Part shown: positions 1 to 13,613 of the stretch, in pieces
Position numbering within the stretch: the stretch's first letter is position 1
Layout of the letters: every line of letters begins with the position of its first letter
DNA from: Paulownia fortunei
Taxonomy: Eukaryota; Streptophyta; Magnoliopsida; Lamiales; Paulowniaceae
NCBI GenBank assembly: GCA_019321725.1
Contig: CM033120.1
Location: forward strand, 13,608,278 to 13,672,277
DNA length: 64,000 bases
Direction of reading: 5' to 3'
The notes under the pieces: model-generated
Told to the model about the DNA's origin: nothing
Seen by the model: the letters and a program-made list of their open reading frames with translations, nothing else
Databases searched by the model: none
Made by a program: the position numbers and the translations under genes

Positions 1-145
1 TAGAGAAACTATGGGTGATCATTCCTCATTCTTAAAGAATATTTGTTGCAAAAATTTGTGGAATTCTAAAATTCTATAAAGATCTCAGAATGCATTTGAC
101 AATTTATAAATAACAACAGATGTTGGTCTGGATTCAGAAGGCTAC

Positions 146-2930
146 CTCTTCAATCCAGTAGTGGTATGTCCGGCTTATATTTGTTCTCCTCCAAGCTTCT
201 AGATCAAATATGTTCATGCCATAGGCCCATGCACATTCATTAGGATCAAAGTTCTTAGAAATCAGAGGATGAGAAAAGTTCAGATAGCTTTTGAACCTCT
301 TCGACATCACAAATTTATCCTCTCCTCTACATGTTTCCACTGCTCCATTGACTTTTCCATTCATTTCAATGTCCCAGAGAGGTGAAAGATCAGTTTGAAC
401 CACAATGTCATCATCCAGGAACACTACTTTCTTAAGACTTGGGAACAACTGCAATAAAAGAACAGTTGAGACTAAAATTTTCAAGAATGTTAGACAAGGC
501 TATATGACTTTGATACTGACCTCTGGCAAATGGATACGAATGTGATTCATCAGTGAATTATACTTGGGGCTCAGTGCCTGCAACTTTGCTGCAATAATAT
601 ATGGTTTTTCGGTGTTATTTGCCACGATAGCTGATGACCCTCCCCTAAATTGTGAGCGCACCTTTTGGTCTTTCTCCATGGCTTCCAAGACAGGGACCTT
701 CCCCTTCGTAAACCAATCAAAGTGATGCAATGCTTTAACCTCAATTATTGCAGGTGTTAAAGGATGCAGTGAAAACCACGCCTGCATTGGAGCATAGGTT
801 TTTCTATCTGTTATTATATGGAGGACGACGTTTTCAGGTTGCAATGAGTTGTGAACTAGTGATGATGCCACTACAGAGGCGGCAAGGACATTGTCAGAGG
901 CGAGGACAAAGTGAAAGAATGAGTTATCAACAAGGGCAGGGACGAATTCTGCTGAGGGGAGCTGGAGTCGTGCATTGGCATTAGTAGAGTGCTCGTTTGC
1001 TAGTCTTAGAGTAAGGCAGTGCAGCTGTTTCGGTATGCTACTTGAGGCCACATGGCGATATAGGTATTCCTGTATTTTCGCAGTTCTTGTCCTTTGTTCA
1101 AGGAACGTGACCTGAGAAAGAGAGGGACCAGTCATTTGACAGCAGCATTAGATAGTTTTCATTGTAATGAAGCTTGAAGCCATTAATATCATATTTACTC
1201 ACATTTTTCCCTTCTATACCAATAGGAAGGAAAGGGAAGTTGATCTAGTTATGGATTATACATAGTTTTTCTTTTCCCAAAAGGGATGTTGATTATCATT
1301 ATCTTGTATCCCTTTCAAAAAGTTCGACTGCCTTGAGAACCTATTTAAGGATTGTAAGGATGGGATGCAATCCCTTCCAAGTTGTTAGTGTTGATGGTCT
1401 GTTACTTCTTTTGTTATTTCATATGTGTCGTTTTCTACGCTTACATGTGTGACATGATTTATTGTTTATCAGACATTGATGCGGAGTATGATAAATATCC
1501 TGACATGAATTAGTTTATGAAGACATGATGCATAATACCATGGATTTGAGCTTGATGGCAAAGGTCTTTGCATCAGGTCGTTCATCCTTCATTTCCACAA
1601 TAAAATCTTCCAATGTCTCAGGAATTTCTGGTCCTGATTGTATATTTTGATTCACAGGTTCTTCCAGTACTTGATATATCACTTCAGGAACCTGAACAAG
1701 AACCAGGCAATGTTTGATCTTCTCATATGTTAAGACATTAGGATTTTAAAAATAAGGCACTATATTTGGATGCCTGGAGTTGAGAACTTGTAATGGTAAT
1801 CGATATATAACAAAATCTGGTTCTCGTTCTGGATTGAACGTCAAGTTCTCAAATCCAAGCTGCCAAATGCTACTTGAATGATGAACAGTTATCTACGGAA
1901 ACATCATATGAACACAAGAAGTAGGGCTCAGGAGATTACAGTGGATTCAAGTCTTCTTCCCAAAATTCTTGGTCCTAATTTTTTCCCCAAGCAACCTGCG
2001 TTGGATCAAGACACAGGATTCTATCAGTGATGAAGTGAATGGATGCACGAATTTGAGCATGAATTAATGGGTGACTCAAAAATCAAAATCTATAGGGGGA
2101 TCCCAACGGAAATTGTATATGTGCATTGGAGGAGCCTATCTGCAATTGTTGGATTGTGATTATGGCTGCAAATAAAGCATATACTACTTGGAATTCCAAT
2201 ATTTCTTTGGTTACTTGGATGATGGTTACGTGCTATGAGCAAGTAACTTTGCCCTGTAAGATTAAACTTTTAAAGGTAAATAATTACCCTCATGGGACAT
2301 TCTATATATATTCATATCTATAATTCCACAAACTCCCCTTGATTGAATAATATTAATGGAATTGATAATACGAGTGTATCAGGATTGAGGAGTTGAAGGA
2401 GAGAATTGCAGGATAATTTTGAATGCTTCACCATTGACATTTACTCAATTTATGTGTTGGAATGTAATAATCTGAAAAGGCTCCAAATAATTTAATTATC
2501 TGAATGACTACACTCTTCAAGAAAGCATTTTGGGTTATCTTGTGTCCCTTTTTAGACTTATTGGAAACTAAAACTTTTGTTGGTCAAGTGCACTACATTT
2601 GTATTTTCCTAATCTTTAACGTCAGCGCAGCAGCGCAGTCGAATAAACTATTAATATCCATTACACATATATATCATATACATGTGATAATTTCAAAAGA
2701 TGGCAAATAGCTGACATACCTATGGTCGAACACTTCCTTTCCCCATCAATACTTTCAACAGCAGTCAACACGAACACAAACCGAAGAAGAAACGTGAAGA
2801 ACAAAAGAGAGTAGAAAACCATGCGATACGACAATCTTCTTGATCCAATCTTCACTTTGATGAACTGCCTGAAACCTTTTCCAGGCAACACCGTAACGTG
2901 CCTCAAGCTCGGCGATATATGCAGCTGCAT
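146..2930 (-). CDS. GAUT12: Galacturonosyltransferase 12 (GAUT12/IRX8-like), 5' part; 3' end outside window
   Basis: Golgi type II membrane protein of glycosyltransferase family 8. GAUT12/IRX8 is known to be needed for secondary-wall glucuronoxylan and a linked pectin fraction. Exons on the minus strand: 2720-2930, 1940-1995, 1539-1691, 521-1111, 146-448, all GT-AG with matching phase, giving residues 1-438. The family is about 535 residues long, so roughly the last 95 are encoded beyond position 1. Residues 37-58 form the single transmembrane anchor. The catalytic metal-binding DDD lies at residues 349-351, in FLDDDIVVQTDLSPLW. The start at 2930 (MQLHISPSLRHV) is the conserved family start; an upstream in-frame ATG would add 17 unconserved residues. 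Exon 2 is only 56 bp. The N-terminus and the motif YLYRHVASSSIPKQLHCL fit GAUT12 better than GAUT13/14, as I recall those sequences. Family is certain; member assignment is likely. Confidence 0.93.
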
Positions 2931-5145
2931 TTCCAAGTTCTTTTCTTGCGCCCAAAAGTAGAAAAAAGGAACAACACTCACAAAGAATACAAGGAAATCA
3001 CAACCAAGAAACTGAATCCCAAATGTAAGGGGAAAAAAATGCTGAAAAAGGAAGGTTTTGAGGGGTGTTTAGAGTTGCTATCAGTCACCTAACCTTGCTT
3101 AGTATAGAGGTTATTGGATGCATTGTATTTCTTTTTTGTTCTTGCCGGACGAATATGGTTCTGACAGACAAGAATAAGGTTGTTTGAAGGAAAAAGACTG
3201 GAGACTGAGAAGGGCTCTCATGTTTTTCTTGGTTGGCTTGGTATTGAAGAAGGGGAGTTGGAGAAAAATAGTGTGTTTTTGAATTGAAGAATGAAGAGGA
3301 GAGTTGTAGTTTGGTGTTGCTTCACTTTGCCTCCACATGAAGTATATTTGAAAAATATAATATTGTGTGTGGGCTTTGATAGAACAGAGTTTCTAAATGG
3401 AAAATGACTTCTTCATGTTTTACGTTTTCTGTTTTCTTTCTTTTTATTTTTTTAAGTGAAAAAATGGACAGTGATTTTCACGAGAGTAATCATGGTGCGA
3501 AGATAAGAGACTGACGAGGAGACTCTCCTTCCTCAATTCTATAAAAAAAATTAAATTAATATAAATTTTATATATATAATTATTAAATATTAAAATTTCA
3601 ATCTCTTAAAAAATTAAAAATACATCTTTTATCTATTATTTTTATAAATAAATAAATTCATCCCCCAATTTTTTAACTATGTCCATGTTGTTAATCTTTT
3701 ATTTTAATTTGATATTTTATATTATTAATACGTGCATTTGTCTGTATGAATATATATAAAATAAATATCAAATTAAATTATTCGAAATGAAAAAGAAAGG
3801 AGTGAATTTGTGAATACCATAGAATGTAGGAATATTTCTTTTCGGATTTAGGGGTCATATAAACTTTTCTGTAATCATACATTGTACATGTAGTCAAGAA
3901 ATTGACATCAATTAGGTTATTCTAATGTGCATGGTGCTTGCATAGATTGTCTCAATGCTTCAATTTTATTTTTTTTATAGATTGCCATTTATTAATTCCT
4001 AATTAACGGAAATGTATGTTACATTTTGACCATTTAAACTGAGAAAAATATTTTTCTTGATATTTTTCTCGCTAAAATTTAAAGACTAAATGTTCTCAAT
4101 AAAGTTGTGTTCAAAAGAAAGAAGAAGCCGTAGCTAGGCGTCTCATCATTAAAAAAAATAGACATGGCTTACGTCATTATTAATAAAAAAAAATAGACAT
4201 GCAACATAATTAACTCATAATTATTTCTTTCCCTCCATGTGCCCAATTCATGTATGAATTTTTGAAAATTAACTGTAGTGTTGTGTTCAGCTGAATTTCA
4301 TCAGAAATCCAAATGTGAATATATTTCGTAGCAAACCGAAATGTGGAGCTTTAAAATAAAAATTGAAAAGGGAAGAAGAATAAGTATCCCAAACAAGTTT
4401 CCAATTTATTATATATGATTAGTGACCACAAAAGTATTTTTATTACGTAAAATCATGCGGTTATAATAATACTAATATGAAAAATGTTTCATCATCTAAC
4501 CCTTCAATTTATTATCACCTCCTCTCAATATTGGTGTATAATTTCCTTCCAAAAGTTAGGCATAAACCAACCCACCCACTATAAAAGCATCATGTCTATG
4601 AACCTTTTTACTGAAAACACAAGGATCCAGACATGTAGGACAAAGTGTAATTACTGGACACAATCTCTTACCATTCATGAGCAGCTCACACACACTACAA
4701 CCAGAAATCTACAATGATATTGCAACTTTCTTTGGCTAAAAATGGGCAAAATCCAGCAGTCCCTGGCATATATGTATTCACCATATTGAACAAAAAAGGC
4801 CGGCAAAGATAGCAGAGTATAGTGTAACATGATATTATTTACATATTGAAGGCTAATTATTCGATTTATAATCTGATCATTTATTTACAATGTCACAGAA
4901 TGTTAATCAACACAAAGTGCGCACTTCCACCACAATCCAAAGCGTCTAGTTCTCGCTCCTCTATATATTCCACCCAAAGTATGGAACTTCCAAAGCACCC
5001 TCCAAGAGAATAAAAGAATATCTTCACACCTGGGAAAACATGCAATATTAAAATTACACAACTGGAAAACAAGATTTTTTGGTGACCTTGTCGGCCTAGT
5101 TATAATCAGATGATAAGGAAAACAACTGAGCATACACCGGGGGGC
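2931..5145. other. Intergenic: GAUT12 promoter/leader and AT-rich spacer
   Basis: About 2931-3350 should hold the GAUT12 5' leader and core promoter, since the gene is read leftward from 2930. The rest, 3400-5145, is AT-rich with short open frames that do not resemble any protein I know. I see no mobile element with clear ends here. Confidence 0.5.
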
Positions 5146-5151
5146 TTTATT
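5146..5151 (-). terminator. Candidate polyadenylation signal of ATG18f
   Basis: TTTATT on the plus strand reads AATAAA on the minus strand, 420 bp downstream of the ATG18f stop codon. The hexamer is common in AT-rich DNA, so position is the main support. Confidence 0.35.
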
Positions 5152-5570
5152 CAGCAATATTGAGGCTCTCTTCCAGAACTTCTAGCAATAAGAGTAGGGT
5201 ATAGGGGGGAAATCAAATTCCAACAATACACTCTCCTAAGTTTTACCAATTGTTAAGTGGCTTTTCGGTCATATAAATACTAGTAAATAAGTTTTTGTTG
5301 CTCATTCTGTTCGTAAACAATGTCAAGCAGCTTTTGTCACAATGTTTTCCACATGAGCACTACAAGTATACATCTTGTTAGCAGTAATTGTACCACGAGC
5401 CATATAACTTTTATTAGGCAAACAAAATTTAAACTAAATATTCTTCATTCCATCTATTGTTCCACTAAAACTATTCAGAATCACAACGATCAAACAAAGC
5501 AGGAGGAAGCACCATGACCATAAAATGCTTCTAACAGGACTTTTTTACAAGGACCATCAAGGAATTACCT

Positions 5571-8500
5571 TTAGTCAAACTCATCACCCTCTGCAAATTG
5601 ATTCTCCATGTTCAAGCCATCTCTAGTATGTACAAATCTAAGTTGGCTCTCCCTCACAGAGTTCTCTCTAGTATTTACAGTCTCAAGCTGAGTGTTCACT
5701 ATTGGGGTATCATTAGTATCTACAAAGCCCCTGCTGGTTTCAGTGAACAAACCATTCTGCCCTTTATCATCAAGGCCATTGTCCAATTCATTCTCTACAA
5801 TGCCACCATTGGCTATAGAGTCAAGAGAACCAGAACTCTTCCTGCAGGCAAGTTTGCCATCCTCAGACGCATCAGACCCCTGAGGCTGAAATTGCCCATT
5901 GTTGTCGCTATTTGTATGAGAAATCCTGAATATCAAGAAAGGAAAGATTAAAAATTCAGCATCACACAAAAAAAAGTAGAAATTATAATCAAAACATAAT
6001 AGAAACCATATCCAGACAAAAATTCCAGCTCTCCACAACCCCCAGAATTATATTAGAAAAGAAAAGCAAATCAGGCTTCAGTAGGTGAAACACACAGCAT
6101 GCCCCAATATAATAGTCTCATCGTGGCAAACATAGCATGTTCAGATATAAGGAAGTAGTATAATCTATTCTCACACACAGATTTTCGTAGAACTATCTCA
6201 ACACACCTCCCCTGTTGAAACTTGGGAGTTTGAAGATAATCAAAAACTGGAACCAAGTCTTTTGACCTTGCTTCAAGCATACAAATGGGGACTCTTTCAA
6301 TCTCAATCTCTCCCCCACAAGCACCTTCTTTGTTTATATTAGAGCCATCAGTTTGCATTGACTGAAAATATATCTGCCCAAAGATAGTACAAGAAAGAAG
6401 GATGTTATTCAGCAACATTATCGCATAACTTGCAAAAAAACTATCTCAGCTTCACAGCAGTAATGAAATACCTCAGGTCTCGCCCACAATGGGTTCTGGT
6501 TTTGATGCATTTGAAGCTCTGCTTCAGATATATACATATGATGCTTTTCTTCAGTCGTGATCTTTTCTTTGGCAGTTATACCAAAAACATCAGAAAACAC
6601 ATTATTTGTGCATTTCATTTTTTCAGGATATACTTTACTGCTATCTAAATTTACATTTTCTCCATACGTGTCAATATTATCTCCTTGCTCCTTGCGGTTT
6701 TGCTTTTGACAAATATTCCACTTCTGCATTGCCTCAACCACTAATCTCGCATCATAGTCGAGACTGGATTCGCAATTGACACGTACTCCAGGCATAGCCG
6801 TCATACCATTAAAGGCAGGAGAAAAGCGCAGTGCATACTGCATCACACAGCCAGAAGGAGAGTAAACAAGCAGGTAATAGTTTTTCTTCAGAGAACTCAA
6901 GTCACCATGCATATCATTGCCTTTGCACTCGTGGAAAGCTGATGCAATTGCCCCAGAGAGAGAACTCAACCGCCCAGTCGCAGCTGCAGCAGCACCACTT
7001 ACTGTGTTTCTCCAACCATTACTTCCATTCCTTATTCGGCTAACAGCAGAAAGGGTAACTGGAGGACCAGATGCACAGATACTCTGTTCAGTCAGAACCT
7101 GTAATCCTGAATTTGGTGACCCATGAACTGCAGGCTTTGCCATCAAGCTGGATCCACTGTTTCTTGCACTAAAACAAGCATCAGTGGACTGATAACTAAC
7201 CAATCCCCCTGATGGAGAAATAGCAAAAAGGTGACTTGTCCCTCTTGAGGAACTGATCATAATCCATTGGCTATCACTACTAAAACTTATATCCTGTATA
7301 ACCTGTGAAAGCATTGTGGAAACATTAAATTTAATCGCCAATAAAGAAGTTCAAGTCAGAAAAGACATGAAGCCGTCTTACAGCATTAGTTAAACCACGT
7401 TGCAGCCTGTAAAGATGGACATAAGATGGTCCAGAAGCAGCTCCAGAGGAGCCTCCAGAATGTCCAGGCATTATTCGAAAGACATTTATGTTGTGACCCT
7501 GAACCGAAGCCGTCACTAAAAGGGTACCACTGGGATCAAAGCACAATGATAAAATAGGACTTTTATGCGCCCTAAATTGCGCAATCACAGTTTTGTTGAC
7601 AATGTCTCTGACAATGACCTGAAAGATTAGCAACGGACAAAATTTACCAATGTTAATATCAAGTAGAAATTGTAAAGATGTAAACGTGAGTGCAGAAAAA
7701 ACTACCTAAACTGAGTCCACTAGACAGTTTCAGAAGAAAAAACTCATGGCACCAATCAATGCCAACAAATACGACATGCAATGATAGTCATGCACTAATA
7801 TTCTAGGTCTCATAAGCATAGCAGCAATATTGAGAAACAAACATATCTGTTCATTAAATGAAGGTCATAATGGGATCAATGAAGCAATTTTTTAAGGCAA
7901 GAGCTACAGGACCACAGCAAATTGAATTTGAATTTGAATTTTCCACAAGCCAGATATTTGATGTAGACTTGTGAAGAATACAGCATACCATGCCAACATT
8001 GTCTGCATCCGGCGAATGTCCATTAGCAACGCCGTGCACCTTCACACGAGCAGTCCCTGACTGACTATTGTTGCCTTCAGGTAACAGCTCAGAATAGTAC
8101 CTCGATAGCTTCTTATACCCCATGTCCCCTAAAGTCACAATACCAGCAGCAAGTTGCTTGCTTGACTCTCTAGCATAATGTGCAACGAGGCTTCCATTTG
8201 AAGCATGACACGGGAAACTAGGCGAAGGCGTAAGATGTTGCGGACTCACGCGGTGAGAATTGGAAATCGCAACTTGACTCCCACTGTAAGCCATCCACCG
8301 GGGGCCCACAGCAAGGGGCCCGACGCCTATGTTTCCGGATCCATAACATCCAGTTGTCACTGGATTTGTAAGGATTGTATATTCTCTCTCTAGTGTAGCA
8401 GCATTGAGACAATGTATCTGTAAAAAAATTGTATGAGGGCCTGAACAAGACAAAGGTGAAAGAACAATTTGCAGCTTAATAATGCATACTAATGCAATTT

Positions 8501-11479
8501 TGGGCCAAGTAGAACATACCTGAGCCGATTGTAAGACAGCAACAACACGAGAGCTGCATCGCACTAAATGGACAACTGATCTAAATCTTAAAAGATGTAC
8601 ATAGGATTGAGATCTCAAGGAATAAAACCAAACTACAGTAGGCACATAACTGCCGTTAGCTGACCCATGGTATTGCTGGATGGACCCATTACAGGGAATA
8701 CCTGACCCCTCCTGAACATTAATATCTCCAGAAAAGGATCCATCAGCACATATAATCAGCAATGGACGACAGTCTGCAAACTTATCCCCAGATTGGTTTG
8801 ATGCCACGGGTTTTGGTAACATTTGCATAAATGAAACAGGACCATCATGCCTGGAGACTAGGTTACTCACATTGTCCGCTACTTCAACATCCCAAACCTG
8901 AAATCCATAACTGAACCCCAGCAAGAGGACCTGCCGTGTGATACCTCTTTCAAGTTCTAGTTTGTCAAACCCAGCCCAGGAAACCTAAAATTGGGAAATA
9001 GGGAAACATAATTGAGTTAGCTTTACTAAAAAGATCTCAACTACATGAATTCAAGAGTGCACACCTAATAAAAAAATGAAGTAGGATGAGTTAGAAAAGG
9101 ATGCTAGGAAATATAAAGTAACATTAACTACGACAATCCTAGAGATGATAGTCATAAGCCTAAATTAAAGGCAAAAAGCTTCAACCCAGGATAGCTGACT
9201 TCCACATGCAGTGTGATGATAACACTTACAAAAAATCACTTGCAATCACCTGATATCATAATTTTTCATCTATCGTTCATTAACAGTGACTACGCTCAAA
9301 CTGAAAATTTTAACTCAAACCCTGGAGCAAAACTTCAATCTGCCGTTTGATCTGACTATTTCAAAAGAAAAAATCAATCTGGTCTAAAATGACATAATAC
9401 GTCCACAACTAAAAAGATACCCACTTTTAGAACGGTTACTGTACAGGAAAAATTAACACCTTCAAGCCAAGTAACAAACGGACAATATGCATGGCTAGCA
9501 TCAACGTATTGTCCACAGGACTTGCCTACTTTTAGGGAGGACATTTGCAACTTGCTTTAATTTCAGAACAATGATACTTTTTCCTTGAGCAACTGCGACA
9601 AACTTATGAGTTTGCTTAGTTGTTTGACATTATATTATTAACATTTAGTTATGTATTTAGGTTTACCTCAAAGGTTCAATTATATAATAAATTGTTGTTA
9701 TTTTGATTGCAAGACAAGATAAAGAGAAAGTAATTGAAAAGTTATGACAAAACATGACTAATGGCTCAATCCAAAGAAATGCAAAACCATATGATTCCAC
9801 AGAACATGCAAAACCATAAAATCCTCAACTAAGGATTTCACACGTAAGGTTGACGACAAAAATTGCGTAACATTCAAGAAAGGCTTAAATTGTTCAATGT
9901 GGATGACGACAAAAATTCCCACCAGCCACAAAAGCGAAAAAAGCTTGAACTGTTGGACTACCGGAACAAAACCAGCACGTCCTATAGAAGATCATTAAAA
10001 TAAATGCCATTATTTCAACCAACTGCCTAACGCTAAAACCGCCACTTTGACTGAAAATGTAAGTTTAATGCATCTTCCCAGGACACCCTAGCTCCAACGC
10101 ACCCAAAAGGAGAAGCATATCCACTTACTGACACGACAGGAGACGACAAAATTTTCACACTACAGGAACAAAGACCTGTAGTTATCTACAAGATCTAGTA
10201 AACAAGTATAAGTGGTTCAACTGACGTTACAACGACTAAACTGTCAAACTAAATTGAAAAGGTTGGATTGCCGGAAGATACTCGAACAACTGCAATCAAC
10301 AATCACTTCCCTACCCACCCACCCCACTCCCCCCCAAAAAAAAAAAACACAAACACCTGACCGACAGAAAAAAGGCTTCAACCCTAGACAAAACCAATAT
10401 GGGAAACCGGTTATTTTATCAAACCACTTTTCTAATTGAAAGCAACAAACCTTTGAAGCAGAGAATTAAAACAAATATGAATGACACAATAACAAATACC
10501 ATCAGTATCCTAACTGCAAAGAATTGTTATATGCTGCTCAGGACTTCCGCACAGAAGGTAAAGTCATGATTCTAATGGTTTGGGCTACCTTACACAAAGT
10601 AACCTCATGATTGGCAGATAATAGAGATCACTAGTCTTGTTGAAAAAGACCCATAATGAAATATGTTCTCGCAGATTAAACAATTCCATGCATGTGCAAA
10701 ACAAATCTCCAAAAATCATGAGACATATGTCATTCCTAGCATTTACGGGTCTTCAAAATATTAAAACAACTCAATACAGGAAACACACACACACATAGGT
10801 CAACTTTCTCCTTCTGAGTACCTTCTATTTTAGCTACAATTAGATTCCACAGATGCATGCATGCAGAAACTAATGGTAACAATTAGCTCCTCCTCATTCA
10901 CAAAGAAAAGAAAGGGGACACAGAAACAAACTACAAATGTAACCTAGTAGACAGCAATGCCACAGATTCAAGCACTTGTTTCAATCTTGATCTAAAAATA
11001 ATCATGAAAAGCAACAATTTTATTAACAGTTTCAGAAAACAAGCTGACTCTGCAACCTCACTTGCCAAGAACACAACTTTTCCAAGTTGGAGCACAAAGA
11101 TTTTTTACACACTTCAAGAGTTGCACGCAACAACCAAACCACTAAATCATGCTTTCAATTCAGGATGCAACAACATATTAACGACCTCTAACAACCTGTA
11201 CGTATCAAAATTACAGGAGAAGGGCAAAAATATACTCTTTCGAAGTCTCACCTGATCATGGTTGGTCTCACCATCCCTCTCCCTCTCCACAACAGCAGAA
11301 GCTGCAGATGCAGCAGACCTCACGGTGGAGGCAACGGTCGATGCACCAGAGGAAACAATCCTCAGGTAACTCGAAAGAGCCTTAAACGAGTTTGGAATGA
11401 CCCCGTTATTAACCTTACCCGGCCGTGGCACCAGTGCTCCACCATCACCACTTCTCTGGCTATCATTCCTCATCCCCAA
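5571..11479 (-). CDS. ATG18F: Autophagy-related protein 18f (PROPPIN with BCAS3 domain)
   Basis: Phosphoinositide-binding beta-propeller protein of the ATG18/WIPI family, acting at autophagosomal membranes. Exons on the minus strand: 11252-11479, 8520-8984, 7989-8417, 7382-7618, 6472-7302, 6207-6373, 5571-5925; phases all match and the product is 903 residues. Residues 1-76 hold the family N-terminus (NSFKALSSYLRIVSSGASTV). WD40 propeller repeats follow to about residue 490, including AHKSPILSLCFDPSGTLLVT, and the BCAS3-type region runs from about 530 to 785. The phosphoinositide motif, FRRG or LRRG in classical ATG18, is LQRG here (446-449), as I recall for the f/g/h subgroup. Intron 1 is 2,267 bp and holds no gene I can see. 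The start at 11479 matches the ATG18f N-terminus MGM(R/K)ND. Close agreement over the whole length makes the f subtype likely. Confidence 0.94.
8985..11251 (-). other. Long first intron of ATG18f
   Basis: This 2.27-kb intron separates the N-terminal exon from the WD40 exons. It contains an A-rich run near 10330-10347 and an AC microsatellite near 10781-10793, but no coding region or transposon with visible ends. Long first introns often carry regulatory sites; none can be proven here. Confidence 0.75.
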
Positions 11480-12074
11480 ACGTCAAAACCAAAGCAAAGA
11501 GTCTTCCGAGCAACCCCAAAACAACACACCACACACAGCTGGTCAGCCCTCTCACCTCTCTAATGAACATAACCTCCGGAAAACTTGCCCCTTTTATCGA
11601 TATTAATAAATAGCCCCAGCTAAGATCAGAGCCTTGGGGTTACAAGTGTCTGCATCCTCAGCTTACAACTCAAAATACCATCCAAAATCATGCAAATCGC
11701 AACAAAAAAACGGTTCGACTACACTGGCAACACCGTCGTCTTCTGCTTCTTCACATTAATCACACCACCAGAAAAACAACAAGTTCAAAAAAGAATCCAA
11801 AACGGGTGGCTTGTCTACAGATTCTAATCAAGTAAATCTCAATAACAATACACAACAACAAAATTCCTCAAAAAACTCCTTTGTTGTATGTATTTTCTTT
11901 TTGGGTTGTATCTATCTGCCTCTATTTATAAACAAAAGCACAGCAAAAATAAAATGAAAGAATTTATACAACGTATGAACAATTAATCATACAAAGAATA
12001 TATACAAATTGAATCAAGAATCTTTAAGGTTTTAATACGAATTAAATTTTTAGGGTTTCGTTGATTTTGAGATT

Positions 12075-12235
12075 TATAGTTCTCCAGAGAGAGAGAAAAG
12101 AGAGAGATTTATCGTTAATATTTGTAGTTTTTAGAGAGAGAAGGAGAGAGAGATTTAAGGCATCAGATATTGAATAGGGGTGAAGAAATAAAAAGAAGAC
12201 TCTCTGTCTTACGTCTCTCTCTTTCTCTCTCTCTA
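12075..12235 (-). promoter_or_regulatory. CT/GA-rich 5' leader or core promoter of ATG18f
   Basis: Three clusters of GAGA repeats on the plus strand (about 12087-12112, 12134-12155 and 12211-12235 as CT) lie 600-750 bp before the ATG18f start. On the gene strand two read as CT tracts, typical of plant 5' leaders. A leader intron between here and 11479 is possible but not shown. Confidence 0.45.
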
Positions 12236-12417
12236 ATTTAATTTTCAAATTTTCTTTTAATTGAAATTGAAGAGTTGAGCAGAAGACAACTCCGCCGCAC
12301 GTCTTCTCCTGTTCTCCTCCCCACCACCATGGTCAAAACCAGTTTTCACCGCTGTCGGTAAAACAGCAAATTCAAACGTTTCACGGAAGTGGTGTGCACT
12401 CGTGGTTTTGGAGCAGA

Positions 12418-12441
12418 CACGTGGCGCTTTGGGGGCACGTG
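12418..12441. promoter_or_regulatory. Pair of G-box/ABRE sites upstream of ATG18f
   Basis: Two CACGTGGC sites, at 12418-12425 and 12436-12443, are 18 bp apart centre to centre. CACGTGGC is the classical G-box/ABRE bound by bZIP and bHLH factors. A third CACGTG is at 12715-12720. They lie about 0.94-1.24 kb before the ATG18f start, in an unusually GC-rich patch. Confidence 0.6.
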
Positions 12442-12714
12442 GCGTGTCCACGAAGCGAGTGGATAGGAGGTAGGGTTGGTGGAGGTTGCTGGTGTATGGG
12501 GGATGGTGGTGATTGGGATTAGATCGGACGGTTGGGAGTGGGGAGGAATAGGGGAAGATAGGTGGAACGGTGGAGTATGGGAGAGAATTTGTGATGACAT
12601 CATCATATAAAAAACGGAAAATTTTCAAATATGGGCGATGGAATCCGATGAGAATGTACGCGGCATTTTCCTTCCGGAGCAAGCATCTCGGGTTACTCAA
12701 TTATACGGCATCGC

Positions 12715-12720
12715 CACGTG
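12715..12720. promoter_or_regulatory. Third G-box (CACGTG) upstream of ATG18f
   Basis: A palindromic CACGTG inside CCACGTGATATC, about 275 bp further upstream than the tandem pair. It could equally serve nothing, since no gene is seen to its right for 8.7 kb. Confidence 0.4.
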
Positions 12721-12979
12721 ATATCTCACGATATGGTCAGCGTCTCTGCACGAGAAATTTTGTCTATTTGAATTAAACAAAAAAATCATGGAGTCAATTT
12801 GTTTCTTCTTACAAAAGAAAATATCTTTAACATGGTCACAATCCTTAAAATTAATTTCATTAAAATCTTTCTTGCTTGTAAAATTTATTATGGCACTTTT
12901 CTCTCCTTTTTTTTCACTTTTCTAACACTGAGTACATAATAATTTATATTTTTATATAAATGTGAAAGTTAAAAATACT

Positions 12980-13600
12980 TGTTTTACGTGAAGATATTTC
13001 GAAATTAATACAACTTGTGTTAATATATAGGCATTATCAATATGATATACATGACCTCTGATAAATTAAAAAATAATATTAATTCTTGTATGGGTGCCAT
13101 GCATAAAAATCAAAGAAAAATGATATTTTAAAGATTAGTGTAATAAACGATATATGAAAATATTTATCTAATTTATAATTAATATAATTTATGTTGATGT
13201 ATGTTCATGAAGGATGATATTATCAATATGATACATGCTTCAGATAAATCCAAACAAAAAATAATTTTCATGTAACTTGTCATGCACAAAGCCAAAACAT
13301 AATGAGTTTTTACATAATACTTTAATGAATGACATGAAAATATATATCTAATTTGTAATTAATACAACTTATGTTAATATATAATATGGTATAAAAAAAG
13401 ATTTTAAATAATATTTTGACGAATGGAGTGTGAAAATATCTATCCAATTCGTAATTAATATAACTTATATCAATATATAATCTAAAAGGATGACATTATC
13501 AGTATTATATAAACAGCCTCCGACAAATCAAAAACAAGAAAAAAATTAAAAGAAAATAATGTTTTGAAGAATTTTTAGATGACTAGCGTGTGAAAGTCAT
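12980..13600. repeat. Degenerate tandem repeat, period roughly 95-180 bp
   Basis: A unit containing TAATTAATACAACTTATGTT, then a block like GATGACATTATCAATATGAT and a block like CCTCCGATAAATC, recurs about four times. The first block occurs near 13004, 13176, 13356 and 13452. Units are diverged, and the third lacks its second half. It looks like an old minisatellite or the decayed interior of a transposon. Confidence 0.7.
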
Positions 13601-13613
13601 TAAAACAATATAA

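Noticed and set aside
4903..5157. 84-codon minus-strand open frame
   Set aside because: It lies just beyond the ATG18f stop, has no recognisable similarity and probably falls in or past the 3' untranslated region.
12257..12700. 147-codon minus-strand open frame, Pro/Ser/His-rich
   Set aside because: It overlaps the GC-rich G-box patch upstream of ATG18f. Composition explains the length, and I see no domain or conserved motif.
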